Shown here: in pieces, positions 1 through 44,599 of the stretch
How the letters are laid out: each line of letters opens with the position of its first letter
Position numbering within the stretch: position 1 is the first letter of the stretch
Assembly: GCF_040954645.1 (NCBI RefSeq)
Contig: NC_092803.1
Location: 123,027,961 to 123,091,960 of the forward strand
From: Diabrotica undecimpunctata
Lineage: Eukaryota; Arthropoda; Insecta; Coleoptera; Chrysomelidae
Direction of reading: 5' to 3'
Length of the DNA stretch: 64,000 nt
Made by a program: the position numbers and the translations under genes
Notes under the pieces: model-generated
Told to the model about the DNA's origin: nothing
Database searches by the model: none
What the model saw: the letters and a program-made list of their open reading frames with translations, nothing else

Positions 1-172
1 CTCAAGGACTTGGGGAGTTCACAACCATAATATCCAAACCAGCGTTAAGCCAAATAATTCCTGAAACCTGTAATGCAATCTTCTTGGTTTTAAAACAGAA
101 CTACTTAAAAACTTTTATACAATTCAATAAATTGCCCGAGAGAATCGTGGATGCATTGCCGCAAATCTGACA
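1..172 (+). pseudogene. PIF/Harbinger-type nuclease fragment (cut by window edge)
   Basis: An open frame runs from about base 8 to a TGA at 170-172 and reads like the internal part of a PIF/Harbinger DDE nuclease, with the segment ALSQIIPETCNAIFLVLKQN followed by YLKT. That block is typical of insect Harbinger transposases just before the first catalytic Asp. No catalytic residue is reached before the stop, so this is a broken fragment. It may belong to the same element family as the inverted-repeat structure at 289-731, but it lies outside those repeats. Assignment rests on motif recall only. Confidence 0.55.
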
Positions 173-288
173 TTATTAGGCTTTTTTTGGGAAAAATGAA
201 GCGAACTGCAGTGGAGCTAGTCCCTAGTCCTCAACTGAGTCAAGATCGGACGACTTGTCTGAACATGTATTTTCACGTAACGTTTTAA

Positions 289-731
289 GGTCGATTCTCA
301 CTATACGTTCCATTTACTTTCCATATCCGTAGCTTTCCACTTACATAAAATATAATTAAACACAAATCATATAGTATATGCCCACTTTCCGTTCCGTTTA
401 CCTACCATTCCCGAAGCCTCGCGTTCAAGATTACCGGCCACGTATTATATAGCGATAATTCATTTAAAGACAATATTTGGTCAGCTATTGTCAAGGAACT
501 CGATGCCACAGGTAAGTAAATTTTAAAATTATTTGCTTGTTTATGTGTATAATGCAAAATCTTAGCAACTGTATGACTCAGAAAAAGTAATTTTTGTCTA
601 CACAACTGAATGTGGAAGTTGTTTCCACTCAATTTAAAGTTCGCGACGTCTACTGAGAATTGTGGTTAAAATAATCGGAGGTATATTTAACGGGTATGAA
701 AAGTAAACGGAACGTATAGTGAGAATCGACC
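289..731. mobile_element. Short DNA transposon with ~40 bp terminal inverted repeats, containing a MADF-like coding remnant
   Basis: Bases 289-328 (beginning GGTCGATTCTCACTATACG) recur as the reverse complement at about 692-731 with three or four mismatches. The flanks are TTAA (285-288) and TTTA (732-735), a possible piggyBac-type TTAA duplication with one change; a Harbinger 3 bp duplication is less clear. Inside, + strand 384-511 is open and ends FKDNIWSAIVKELDATG, which resembles the W-x-x-I core of MADF/Myb-SANT domains that Harbinger elements often carry. It stops at a consensus splice donor (G^GTAAGT, exon end 511). Element family is uncertain. Confidence 0.6.
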
Positions 732-1663
732 TTTATCCTGTCAGTTCTCGTCTCTAAAAACTATGCTTCTCCCATCATTTCTGCGATATGACCTTGGATT
801 TCATTTCGATTCGACAAGATGCACGTTTTGCTGTTTACATGCCACGTTTTAATGTATAGGATTTGTACTATCCAACAAAACGTACAATAAGATGTAGCGT
901 AAAAACCGGCCTTAACACTTTATACAGAAAGTGCCAAATAAGACAATTTCGGTGGGTTTTCCACTTCCACTGCAATATGTATTCAAATATGTAACCATAA
1001 TTTAAATTTTATTTAAGTACCTAATAAATAATGACGAAATTATTGGGACAAGTGTTTATCAGCCTTCATTAAGTTTTATTATATTTTGGTTTGGGGAATA
1101 GGTACCTTTTTAGATCATAATATTTATATAAAAGTATAGTGATCTGGTTGTGAAATAGATGACACAACCATCATTTATTCTAATTTTTGACACTAAGTGC
1201 CTGAGATTCTTTGATTACCCAATGATGTTTTGTTATGATTAAGAATACTGAAATAGGAGAACATTAAGGAACGTTTCAATTACTACCAGGGGGTGAAGAT
1301 ATCTTTAATTCCTTTCAAATATTCTTTTGAATTTTAAAAATATTTTACAATTTGCACTGGAGTAAATATTCCCTTTTGAGTTAACTTTTTCTCTTTTTCC
1401 CTTTTGTGTCAAAAATTCCCACAAAAAGGGAAATTTTTCCTCCGGTTGGCAAAATTTCAACTGGTTCAGACTTGTTTAGTGAACACGGACGCGTGGTGGG
1501 AGGTGCTACTCGCCTGAAAAATATAGAATAAAATGGATCGACTCGACTAAATTTTTGTTGTTCAGACATGTTTAGTTACTAAATTACTCGCTACTCGACT
1601 AAAATACTAGCATAATTCGAACTAGTCTTAACTGTCTTATTTTTACACAGTTGACAACGACAT
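732..1663. other. AT-rich spacer, no gene recognised
   Basis: No coding exon, repeat unit or RNA gene was recognised. A short minus-strand open frame at 1381-1569 lies downstream of the piggyBac relic and could be its decayed C-terminal tail, but it shows no cysteine-rich domain and I do not call it. Confidence 0.4.
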
Positions 1664-2690
1664 CTATAATAGAGGAATGTGATGGTCCAGGAAACCGTGG
1701 TAGCTGACCATATTTTTGTATATTATGCATATGTCATACAATGGCAGTACCACCATTCTTCGAAAATATAAGTTACCATGTTTGTAACCATATTGTCGAG
1801 CAAGAACCCACGCGTTACTCATACAAACATCAAACATGTAGAACAAAATGGGTATATACCATTTCTTTTTTCTAAGTCCAATACGATATGCTGAGTTATG
1901 TCCGTCTAATAAATCGACACCTCCCATGAAGGTATTGTATTTTTTAATAACGTTATGTTGGGTGATTTCAACTTTTGTTTTAGCTGCAGCTGAACACCTT
2001 AGTGCTTTTTGAATCGGTGCTATTCCAAATTAATTTGACAGCAAATTCACAATATTATTATCGTTCCACTGTAGGGCTATTATTTTTTTATCTTCTGTTA
2101 GGAGGCTCTCGTATGTTCCTCTCTCTTTTTTTTTTCATTTCATTTTTTGCTGTGAGTGGGCAGTTTTCCATTCTATCCCGTCTAACAGTACCTGTTGCTC
2201 CAAAATTCATCTCTTGTAACTTTTCCATTAACTTTATGCTGTTGAAATAGTTGTCAAAAAATAAAGAAAATCGTAGATCTTTAAAATTTTCTGACAAACA
2301 ATTTGCAAATGTAAGTACAATAGACTCTAGTACGCCATATTTGTTATTGTCATCAGTTTCTGCCGTTCTTTCTTTTTTTCCTTGATAAATATCCAAATTC
2401 ACGCAATATCCGCTAGTTGTAGCTAAAATCCAGGCTTTGTAACCAAAGCGAATTTTCTTTCCCTTTATATATTGCTGACAACCATGCCTGCCAAAGAAGG
2501 GAATCATAGATTCGTCAATGGAGAAATTGGGTGGTATAGGAGCATATCTGACAAAATTGTCATTAACCGTATCCATCAAAGGTCTTACAAGTGTCAATAA
2601 AAAACAGAAAATTCCAAATGAAGAAATTGGAATACAGTTCACGCTGTAAACGCTTAACTTGCATGATATGAAACAGGAATAATAACACAA
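1664..2690 (-). pseudogene. piggyBac-type transposase, frameshifted
   Basis: The minus strand encodes, in two main open segments (2690-2088 and 1927-1664 with an open link between them in a shifted frame), the catalytic core of a piggyBac transposase. All three catalytic aspartates are recognisable: FSIDESM, then LFFDNYFNS, then MGGVDLLDGHNSAYR followed by the K-K-WY-P block. The N-terminal region and the C-terminal cysteine-rich zinc finger are not found, and frameshifts separate the blocks, so no functional protein is expected. TTAA-flanked terminal repeats were not found around it. Confidence 0.82.
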
Positions 2691-3185
2691 CCCAACAAAA
2701 TGAAGAAATTTGGTGCTTGAGAAAAAACGAATTTTAAATATTTTTGATGCTGTGATTTCAAAAAAGTCTTATTTTTTCATAGTTTTTTTTTAATCGATTG
2801 TATAATTTTAACTTAGTTTGGAAAGATATACACAAAGGCACCTGGAAATTACCAAGACAGACTTACAGTAAAAACATAGATCATGTTATTGTAGACTCTA
2901 TTCGCTAATTGTAGAATATTCGCTTGCAATTAGATTCATCGGAACTAATAATATATTATGATATTTTTTTCTTATATTAGTACTTACATTTAATAATTTT
3001 CACAGCTTAATATGTCTATTTAAGGGAGATTATCATTACTCTCACTATCAGTGCTATTTTATGAATATTCGTAAAGAAATATCTATCAATATTTAAATGT
3101 AATTATAAATTGCTTATAATTGTTGTTCGTAATTTGTTGTTAGTAATTTTTTACCAAATAATTCATTTTTCTAATATTATTTTAG

Positions 3186-36956
<33,771 letters not shown>

Positions 36957-36965
36957 ACATATCGT

Positions 36966-37200
36966 TTGTTAGAAATTATGTACTCTATGGTACCTACCAC
37001 CAAGAGAGTAATTACGTTCAAATGTTGTGTTAGAAACTCTTCCATTTTACAACTTGACTGGTACGATGAGAGTACTGGCTCTCTGTATGGCTATGTTCTG
37101 CGTTGGATGATTAATTGTGCTATCGGTTGTTGTAAATTGTGTTTGTATACTAAAAATGTACATTGGTTTTGTGTGCGTCTGAAATATATGTGAAGTTGTG
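36966..37200 (+). pseudogene. Decayed partial duplicate of the AGO3-like last exon
   Basis: 37022-37125 matches exon H. TGTGTTAGAAACTCTTCC parallels TGTGTTATAAACTCTGCC of 36803; ACTGGTACGATGAGAGTACT parallels the exon's CCTGGTACGATTAGAGTACC; CTGCGTTGGATGATTAATTG parallels CTGCGTTGGCTGATAAATTG near 36925. A gap of about 60 bp removes the codons just after the catalytic His region. The frame is disrupted. It begins 70 bp after the real stop. Confidence 0.75.
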
Positions 37201-38105
37201 AACTAAAATTTCGCCTGCGAAATTATATAGAGCCTTGCAAACTATCCTAATATCTATAGTCTTGCATCATAAACTTTATTAGCCCATATAATATGGCTTT
37301 TTTATTATAATTAGAAGATACATTGCCACGTATTAATATGACAAAAAGCCACATATGGATATAACTAAAGAAATAAATGGAAGAAGTGAAAAGACATTTC
37401 CTAAGTTTTGAGATATTGAGTGATTAGTTACCTTCTTGTAGCAACGTATAATATAGGAAGCATTATTATAAGCTGTAGTGATAGTTTGTCAATTATCATT
37501 AAATTAATTTATTCTCAAAATCCTGGTCTATATAAAGAAAAGCAACAATATTTTTTATTTATAGTATTTACCCAAGCTACGCATAAGTTTATTTTCATTT
37601 AAAATTATCTATAGATAAAAAATTTAAGCGATATTTGATCTCCTACCTGATAGACCTGTCGGCCATCCTTCGCCTAGCAAGTTTTTCTGCCTGAATGTTG
37701 TTTTCTTGTATTTTGTATTCTGAATATCATAGATATACATTATTTCGTTAGTCACGACATTTTTGTAGCGCTACTTGAAGATCAAATATGCCACTAGGGT
37801 ACCAACCTCCATGCCAAAACTAAACCTATTATCACTTATGTTCCGTTCACATTCTGTCATATGTCTTGGTGTATGATTAATTTTAACAGCTTTTGTGACT
37901 TCCGTTTATGTCAACACACGAGACCTTTGGTCCTAAGAGTTTAGCTTATCTTATAATGAAGTTGTTTCCGATACTCTGTTTATAAGGAATCTGTTGTCCA
38001 TTGAAGAAAAAACGGATGTTTACAAGATCTTTGAATACATTTATCATCTGTGGCATCACAACTCGTTATGAGCTAAAGCATTCTTCAGAACTATCCTCAT
38101 TGGCC
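37201..38105. other. 3' flank of the AGO3-like gene
   Basis: Probable 3' UTR and flank, with a candidate AATAAA at about 37371. From about 37650 the sequence is unlike the upstream part and may be antisense LINE debris, but no motif is clear. Confidence 0.35.
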
Positions 38106-38450
38106 CCTGTCTCTTTCAACTCTTTTCCATGCTCCAACTCACAATAGATTTTAAATCATCCTCTAGGTTGTCTTCATACCTAAGTGTCGGTCTTCCTCTG
38201 GCTCGTTGTCCCATCGACCCTATTTTAAAAACTTTTCTAACTGCGCCACAAACCTTACTCTTTTATTTCTCCATACATTATTCTAGAGGTGTTTCGCTGG
38301 AAACGTTTAAGCAGTTCTTGGCCATTTTATTTAAGTGACCACGTTTCTGCTCCATATGTTAGCACTGGTCTTAGGTCTACATTAGGACAGTATTTCTATG
38401 ATACTTTATCATATACTTTCCAATGATAACTGGATACCAAATAAACATTT
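38106..38450 (-). pseudogene. Antisense LINE C-terminal fragment
   Basis: The minus strand reads AVRKVFKIGSMGQRARGRPT then LRYEDNLEDDLKSIVSWSME, the basic G-R-P-x-x-R-x-x-D-x-L tail seen after the RT thumb of many LINEs. Upstream RT motifs are not recognisable. Confidence 0.55.
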
Positions 38451-39369
38451 GTTTTTTTATTCCTAGATTCTGTCATTTACAATCTTATAATGAAAATTGC
38501 TTCTGTCGTTGCATAGATAACGGTGTAATCAACTTGATAATCTATACAAATTATTATTACGTTTTATGTATTATGTAAGTACAAATTTAAAATTAATTTT
38601 TATGTATGCAGTTGCGTAAAATTATTTCACAACTTAATTTTTTGTTTAAAGCCGTAACTTGATTTAATTTTGTAATGCTACTTATATTACATATTATTTT
38701 ATTGGAGTTGCATATATTTCAGTATTGTCACTTGCCTATATTTCTTTGTTTCATAAGTCTTACAAAAAGTTAATTGTAAGGATAAGTTTATACTGATTTG
38801 ACATAACTGATTGTTATGAAGTTTCAGTGTTTTAAAATGGCGAGCGGGCGCCATTTTGTAACATAATTTTAAAGGGGATCATATGACAAGCATTACCACG
38901 TTTGAAAGTCCATTTGAAGTCGTTTTCAACATTATCTATACAATTATCAAATGCAGCCAGAAAAATTTCAAAACATGCATTTCGCAACAATTTTTATTCT
39001 ATTCAATTCAGTTTCTGACCTATACAATTAAAATTTACATTAATAATTTTTGGTGAATTGAACTGTTAATCGGTTTGATGACATTTGAGATAGGCGTTAA
39101 AAATGGCGGAAGATTTTGTAATATTTTAAACGAGATTATATGACAATTTAAAAAGTTCTTAGTCCTTTTTAATGATTAGAATGTTTCAGTTTTCTGATAA
39201 ATAAACTGTTTCAGTTTTAACCCAAAGTTGACAGACTATTTTGATTGCTATAACTTACCTAACTATAAAGTTCTGTTATCCAAAATGTTATAGTATAGAT
39301 TTCCTCAAGAAACTTCAATTCCGATGTACTCTGCATGTTGTAATCTATTTGGTATAAATTCTATTAATT
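38451..39369. other. AT-rich spacer with a weak internal direct repeat
   Basis: AAAATGGCG-x-x-x-GCGCCATTTTGTAA near 38836 has a related copy (AAAATGGCGGAAGATTTTGTAA) near 39100, each followed by a similar ATATGACAA block. No gene was recognised. Confidence 0.4.
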
Positions 39370-40130
39370 GCCATTGGATTCTAAAATTGTTCTGGCCCGC
39401 CTATTATCTTTCATTCTGGCTATATATCGTGTCAACGTCAGTTTGGGTCCAACTAAGTATTCTATAATGCATTCTGCACAACTTTGCAAATTTCTTCGTT
39501 GATTACCCTGTCTCGCTATGACATGTTCATATTTTCCATGGATTGCACCATTTGGGCGAATTTTCGTAACGTCGCTTTTTCTGTGGTATTAAAGCGCTCA
39601 TTGTATAAACGAGTGGTTTGTGTTACGTGCGAGGAATTGCATTTCCGATATTATTTTTACACTGAGCCGTTATTTGCCCGGATACAAAAATTTTATCCGG
39701 ATTGTATCCTCTCCCACCTAGCACTGTTAAAGAGGAGAGAAGTTTAGCATCGTGCATCAGTTGTAGTTGGCCATGATCCGCCCACAGCTCCAATCGTCTA
39801 CGATTGCCATCAGTCTCTCTGCATCCTCATGCAGTACTTTGACAATTAAAATCACCAAGGATGAAGTTGGTGTTATGGTAATTAAAATCGTTAGGGAAAT
39901 GTTCAGTGAAAATGAAATCTTCCCCAGGGGGCTTGTATACAAAAGTCACGAAGAAGCTTGGTGTTCAGTATTAATTTCTATGTTGTTGAGTTCACTGAGA
40001 GCAGATGATTTTATCAACCAAGGTCGGGCAAAGATAGCACTTCCATATTTATCCTACGTTTGGGGGAATTCAGCCCTCTATGTCTTTCCTATAGTAGAAG
40101 CACGTCACATTTGTGTTTAGCACATATGTC
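39370..40130 (-). pseudogene. Antisense LINE endonuclease fragment (jockey-like)
   Basis: The minus strand, in broken frames, reads RLEAWADHGQLQLMHDAKLL-like text, then GGRGYNPDKIFVSGQITAQC and then GNAIPRT-x-HKPLVYTMSALI. The order fits the second half of a jockey/R1-type endonuclease, including the I-F-V-S step and a H-x-P near the end, with the catalytic SDH changed. It is a relic. Confidence 0.55.
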
Positions 40131-40862
40131 TGATAGTAAAATTTCCAAATCTCAATATTTATTGACTTCGTTAGAATAGTTGGTATTGAAAAGGGTCGAT
40201 TTGATAAAACCATGTTGAACTGGTGATTGAAGGATCAACCGATTAATTAATCGTTACCCAGGATACGCCCGATTGCTGTGGTCTCATTGATACTGCGATC
40301 TTCGTATAGGCTCTTTCTTTGTACCCTGTAATCAAATTATTCCAATGTAAAGGGATCTTATTTATTACTTGTCATATGATCCATTTTAAGTTGTTTTAAA
40401 AATGAGTCAGCTACCTTAGTTCAGTTACGTAAACTTTATTACTCAAGTTTTATGATTCAAAAAATGTCTTGCGGCAATACTGATAAAACTCGAAATTAAT
40501 ATTTCGAGGATTTTTGGTCGAAACTTAATTATGTTGGTGCTGTTTAAAAGTAGTTAAATTGAACTTTCAAGTGGGGTATTATAGCAGAAGCTTATACGTA
40601 AAATCCCTAGGTATTTAACGATTATTGATTGTTCTTATATTCTTGCGACTTGCATTGAAGATTTAAAAGTCTGTTATCAGAATAGTATTATCTTATCATA
40701 ACGATGGTGAATGAAAGAGAAGGTTTCCAAGTTGTACTCTTGCCATACGCCACGTGGTTTTGCGAAAGCTATTAATATCGCAGTAGGCTTTAACTCAAGA
40801 TGACGGCGATATTCCTATCATACTTCTACCTACTATAGTGTTATTGTACCTGCTACACGATA
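40131..40862. other. Spacer, no recognised feature
   Basis: No coding, RNA or repeat structure was recognised. Confidence 0.35.
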
Positions 40863-40871
40863 GGTATAAAG

Positions 40872-41147
40872 CTTAGACATATAATACAAGATAGACTGAC
40901 TGCTGCAATACAGTCGCGTTCTCCCAGTGCGACAGAGAGAACTGACACAAAGTAGTCCCTGCATTTCTGTCTATTGGGCCGGGTTTATTGACCAGGTGAC
41001 TTTCTCATTGGTCAGTTAGGTCACGTGGTCGTTAAACCTGGCAAACTAGAAAGTGATGCAGGAACTGCTTTGCGTCATTTTTCTTTGTTGCACTGGGAGA
41101 ACGGGCTAGTACTGCAACGATCAGTCTGTCCTGTATTATATGTCTAT
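40872..41147. mobile_element. Fold-back MITE, 276 bp, with 9 bp target duplication
   Basis: The element is almost entirely palindromic. The left arm, starting TAGACATATAATACAAGATA and running through CGTTCTCCCAGTGC to TTTATTGACCAGGTGACTTT, pairs with the right arm ending TATTATATGTCTAT; the centre lies near 41010. Both sides carry the 9 bp direct repeat GGTATAAAG (40863-40871 and 41148-41156). Long inverted repeats with a 9 bp duplication fit the Mutator superfamily. There is no coding capacity. Confidence 0.9.
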
Positions 41148-41156
41148 GGTATAAAG

Positions 41157-41639
41157 TCCCACTAACATAACCTGTCGTTTTGAAAATGTGTGTGTCTTTT
41201 TTAATTTTTCTATCCAAATCTCAACCTACCACAAATATATTTTTTAGAGATTAACAAAATGCTATTTTGAAAACGTTTGACCAAATTTTATTACCCATAA
41301 AATTAATGGTCATTTTTATTTCATTGAATATTAATATATATTAAAATTAATTTCAAGTTGGTTTAAAAATATTTTTTTAACAAAAAAAATCGACTTAAAA
41401 AATTGAAGTATTAATAAAAAACCACTATTCGTCTTTAATTTTTTGTTGACATTGTTAATAATAATTTACAAAAAATTTCATGTAAATCACATCGTTACGT
41501 GTTCAATACTCGTGGATTAAAGTTGATTTCATGTAATCAAATGCATTATTACTAAATATAGTGGTTTCGCAAACGATTTTAAGGTGACGACAAAGCCTTT
41601 TTAATGTCTTTCACCTTAAAATTACTTAGTCACGTTCAA
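41157..41639. other. AT-rich spacer, no recognised feature
   Basis: Nothing coding or repetitive was recognised. Confidence 0.35.
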
Positions 41640-42350
41640 AATTTCTTCTTCTTATGTAGATATGACTTTGTCTGTTTTTTAATGTGCCTCCAGTAACTTG
41701 TCGTTCCGTCCTTTTCGTGCTCTTCCTATTAGGCAACTGTCACTCGCTGTCTTTACTACTCTATTTGTTGTCATTTAACTTGCATGATCATTTCATTCTA
41801 CTCTTCTATTTCTTACCCAGTCCTCGATGTTCTCCACTTGCATCTCTGTAGTATATCTGTAAGTACTTCTAGCTCTGTCCCATAGTATCTTACCATCAAT
41901 TTTTCCATATGTTTCATTATGGTAACCTGCGGTTCTATTCACTTGATCTTCCACTTTTGTTTCGAGCTTTACATAGTTAGATAGTGTGATGCCTAAATAT
42001 TTAAACTCCATCAGTTGTTTTATTATTTGACCTTCCAACTCCAATTTACACCTTTTCTCCCATTTGGTATCCCTTTTAGAGTTCTTAATTTTTTATTATT
42101 TCATGCATGATCGGTTTGAACAGTAGAGGACTCGGAAAATTTCCCTATTTTATCCCGTTGCTAGGTTCAATTGGGTCAGTTAGTTCATCTACTTTTACTT
42201 TTATTGTGGTATTTAAAATGTGTAGAACAATATCCCACCTGTCAATATATTGGAAACAGTTTAGGTAATTGAGAATGTTTTTTTTTTCAATACAATAGAA
42301 TAGTTTGTTTATTTTAAAAGCACAAGCACATTGACAAAACTGTATCATGT
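41640..42350 (-). pseudogene. Antisense LINE fragment (LINE B type)
   Basis: The minus strand reads GQIIKQLMEFKYLGITLSNY (motif E), then TKVEDQVNRTAGYHNETYGK, then LWDRARSTYRYTTEMQVENI and DWVRNRRVEW. The segments match the C-terminal half of the LINE at 14735-15703 with deletions between them. Upstream 42350-42100 may hold further debris. It is non-functional. Confidence 0.75.
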
Positions 42351-44599
42351 TTATTAATTAAAACGTTTTTTACTTTTAAGAAATTCTTTCAAAAATTGTA
42401 TGCAAAAGACTATATTAATATTAAAAGAAAACTTTATGTTATCGAAATACTATGTTTATACTGTCTTATCATAGACAACTTTATGCTAACATACTGCCAA
42501 AAGACACCGAGCAGTCGAAAAATTACGGATCATAGGTTATGGGATTCAAACGACTGGTGTATGGTCTTTGTAAAACGTCGTTCTAATCAATAATATCCTT
42601 CCACTCGTTTCGCTTTCTAATACATCTCAAGTTGCCGACACCAGGCAGGATTAAATATTTTTTCAGGTCGTTTGGTTATCTCCTTGGTCCTCAAGATGAT
42701 CCTTGCCTTTTTACATTTTGTTCGTAAGGTCTCTTTCGCCATTCGTGCGTAAGCACTTTCTTCGACTCTTTCAATCCTCACCGAAAATGTGGTATAAATT
42801 TGAATTTTTTTTCCTTCTCCGAAAATATGATATAAATTTACAAATTTATGATAACATTTGGGAGAATTTCAGTTTAACATACGACTCCTAACAAAGTAAT
42901 GAAAATATATGTGACAATGGTATATAAAGGAAACGATACAACTTCGAACTACATAAAATATGCCAGGAACCCAGATATCGTCAAACACGGGTATTACTTT
43001 ATTGCAGCGCCGTCTATATAGTGGTAATATTAACTAGAATATTTAACTAATAGTTATTTTTTTTAATCCCAAATTTTTAAATTAATAAATATCATATTTT
43101 CGGACATAGGGGGAAGTATCAATTAGCAGTTAATAGTTTTATTTTTGCTTTAATAAATACATTTTTTTAATGATTTTTACATTTTGGCTTCAACGTCCAA
43201 ACTAAATTGGGATTTGAACCCGTATCTCCTACTATGACGAAGAATTCTGTTCTGAAGAAGGAAGAATTTTTTATTTTTCTTAGTAAAAATTTTGAAAAAT
43301 GTGACAGAAACATTCATTAATAATTTCTGGGGTAAAATATTATTCTTTAACTTTTTTCTCTTAACTAAAATGTCATTCTTTAGAAAAGTTTTAAGGTTCC
43401 AAGAAAAAGTAATTAATTTTTAGAATTAAATCGGTTTTTTTATTTCTCGATTGCTCTGTTTTTATTTCTCGATTGCTCTGTTTTTATAATTATAATTTAT
43501 TTATAGAGTTATTTACATTATTCAAAACGGAAGATTGTGATTTTTAAATAATATTTGGGGTGTATCGATGTCTATTAGAGAAACATTTTAATAGTATATT
43601 ATTTAACGAGGTAATGTAGGTCGTAACTCACGCAGATGAAATTCATCAGGTTTGTTATAACCGTTATCGCAAATTAAATACTATACTTTATCTGCGACTA
43701 TAATAATCAATAATACAAGTACAAAGAAAGTACTTTAATTACAAATCTTAATAGTTAAAACAATAACAGAAAAATTTTTAGTTGCAATTACCCATTTTGT
43801 TTAATAATGAGATTAACTGTGAATAAATATTGTGAACTGAATATGTTGGACTGATTTAGGTAAAATAAATTTATGGTTTCTTTTTGTTTTTGTTCGTATG
43901 TCTTCGTAGATGCACTGATTATAATTTTCGGCATCATCAAAGTATTCCTCAGTAACAGTAGTTGATCGCTAAACGTCATGGCGTTTTGTTGCCGTTATAT
44001 CCGCTCCAGCATGTACTAATTCAATCCATTGATTTTGCAAATACATATTTTTAAACAGCGCCAGATATCACGATGGAAATTTGCAGAAGTCTCACCTAAT
44101 TGCAGCTATATTGTTGATCTTGTGTGTAAGGAAATATTTTTAAAGCAAAATGGGCTGTTGGTTCTAGGCAAAAGACTAAAAACAATTTCGTGCAAATGTT
44201 CTTCAAAAAAAAAAAAATAATAATAATAATAATAAATAAAGACCAATTACATACCGACCAATTATTTCACTAGAAATTTACTGGTTATCTATAATGATTA
44301 TTAATGTTTCTAAATTGATGCGAAACAGACTCAGACTTCAGACGCTTACTTGGCTTGTATTGTTTTCGTAAATTTTGTATTATCCCACGTGGGAACAGAA
44401 CAAATGACCCCCCATTCAATTACATTATTTTCTATGTTATAGTTCATAAAAAACTATGTGACAACAATGACAATTCTGGTATGCGAATCGGCGCCGCTAT
44501 TTTATATATTATATTATTTGTTTTTATCAGTTTTAACTATAAAGATGTGTATTTGGAATTTAAACCTGTTAAGTTGGCTATAGAAGATCGTAATAGCAT
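42351..44599. other. Spacer with minor repeats
   Basis: 42937-42995 (+) holds a small LINE scrap (RYNFEL-x-x-I-CQEPR) similar to 31737-31780. 43435-43486 is a 24 bp unit (TTTTTATTTCTCGATTGCTC...) repeated twice. 44208-44238 is an A-run followed by (AAT)n. No host gene was recognised. Confidence 0.5.

Noticed and set aside
1381..1569. Short minus frame downstream of the piggyBac relic
   Set aside because: It has no cysteine-rich C-terminal pattern, so it could not be tied to the transposase.
3110..3185. ATG at 3110 as the start of the Piwi protein
   Set aside because: The residues are hydrophobic intron translation, and a strong acceptor at 3185 with the right phase begins the homologous sequence.
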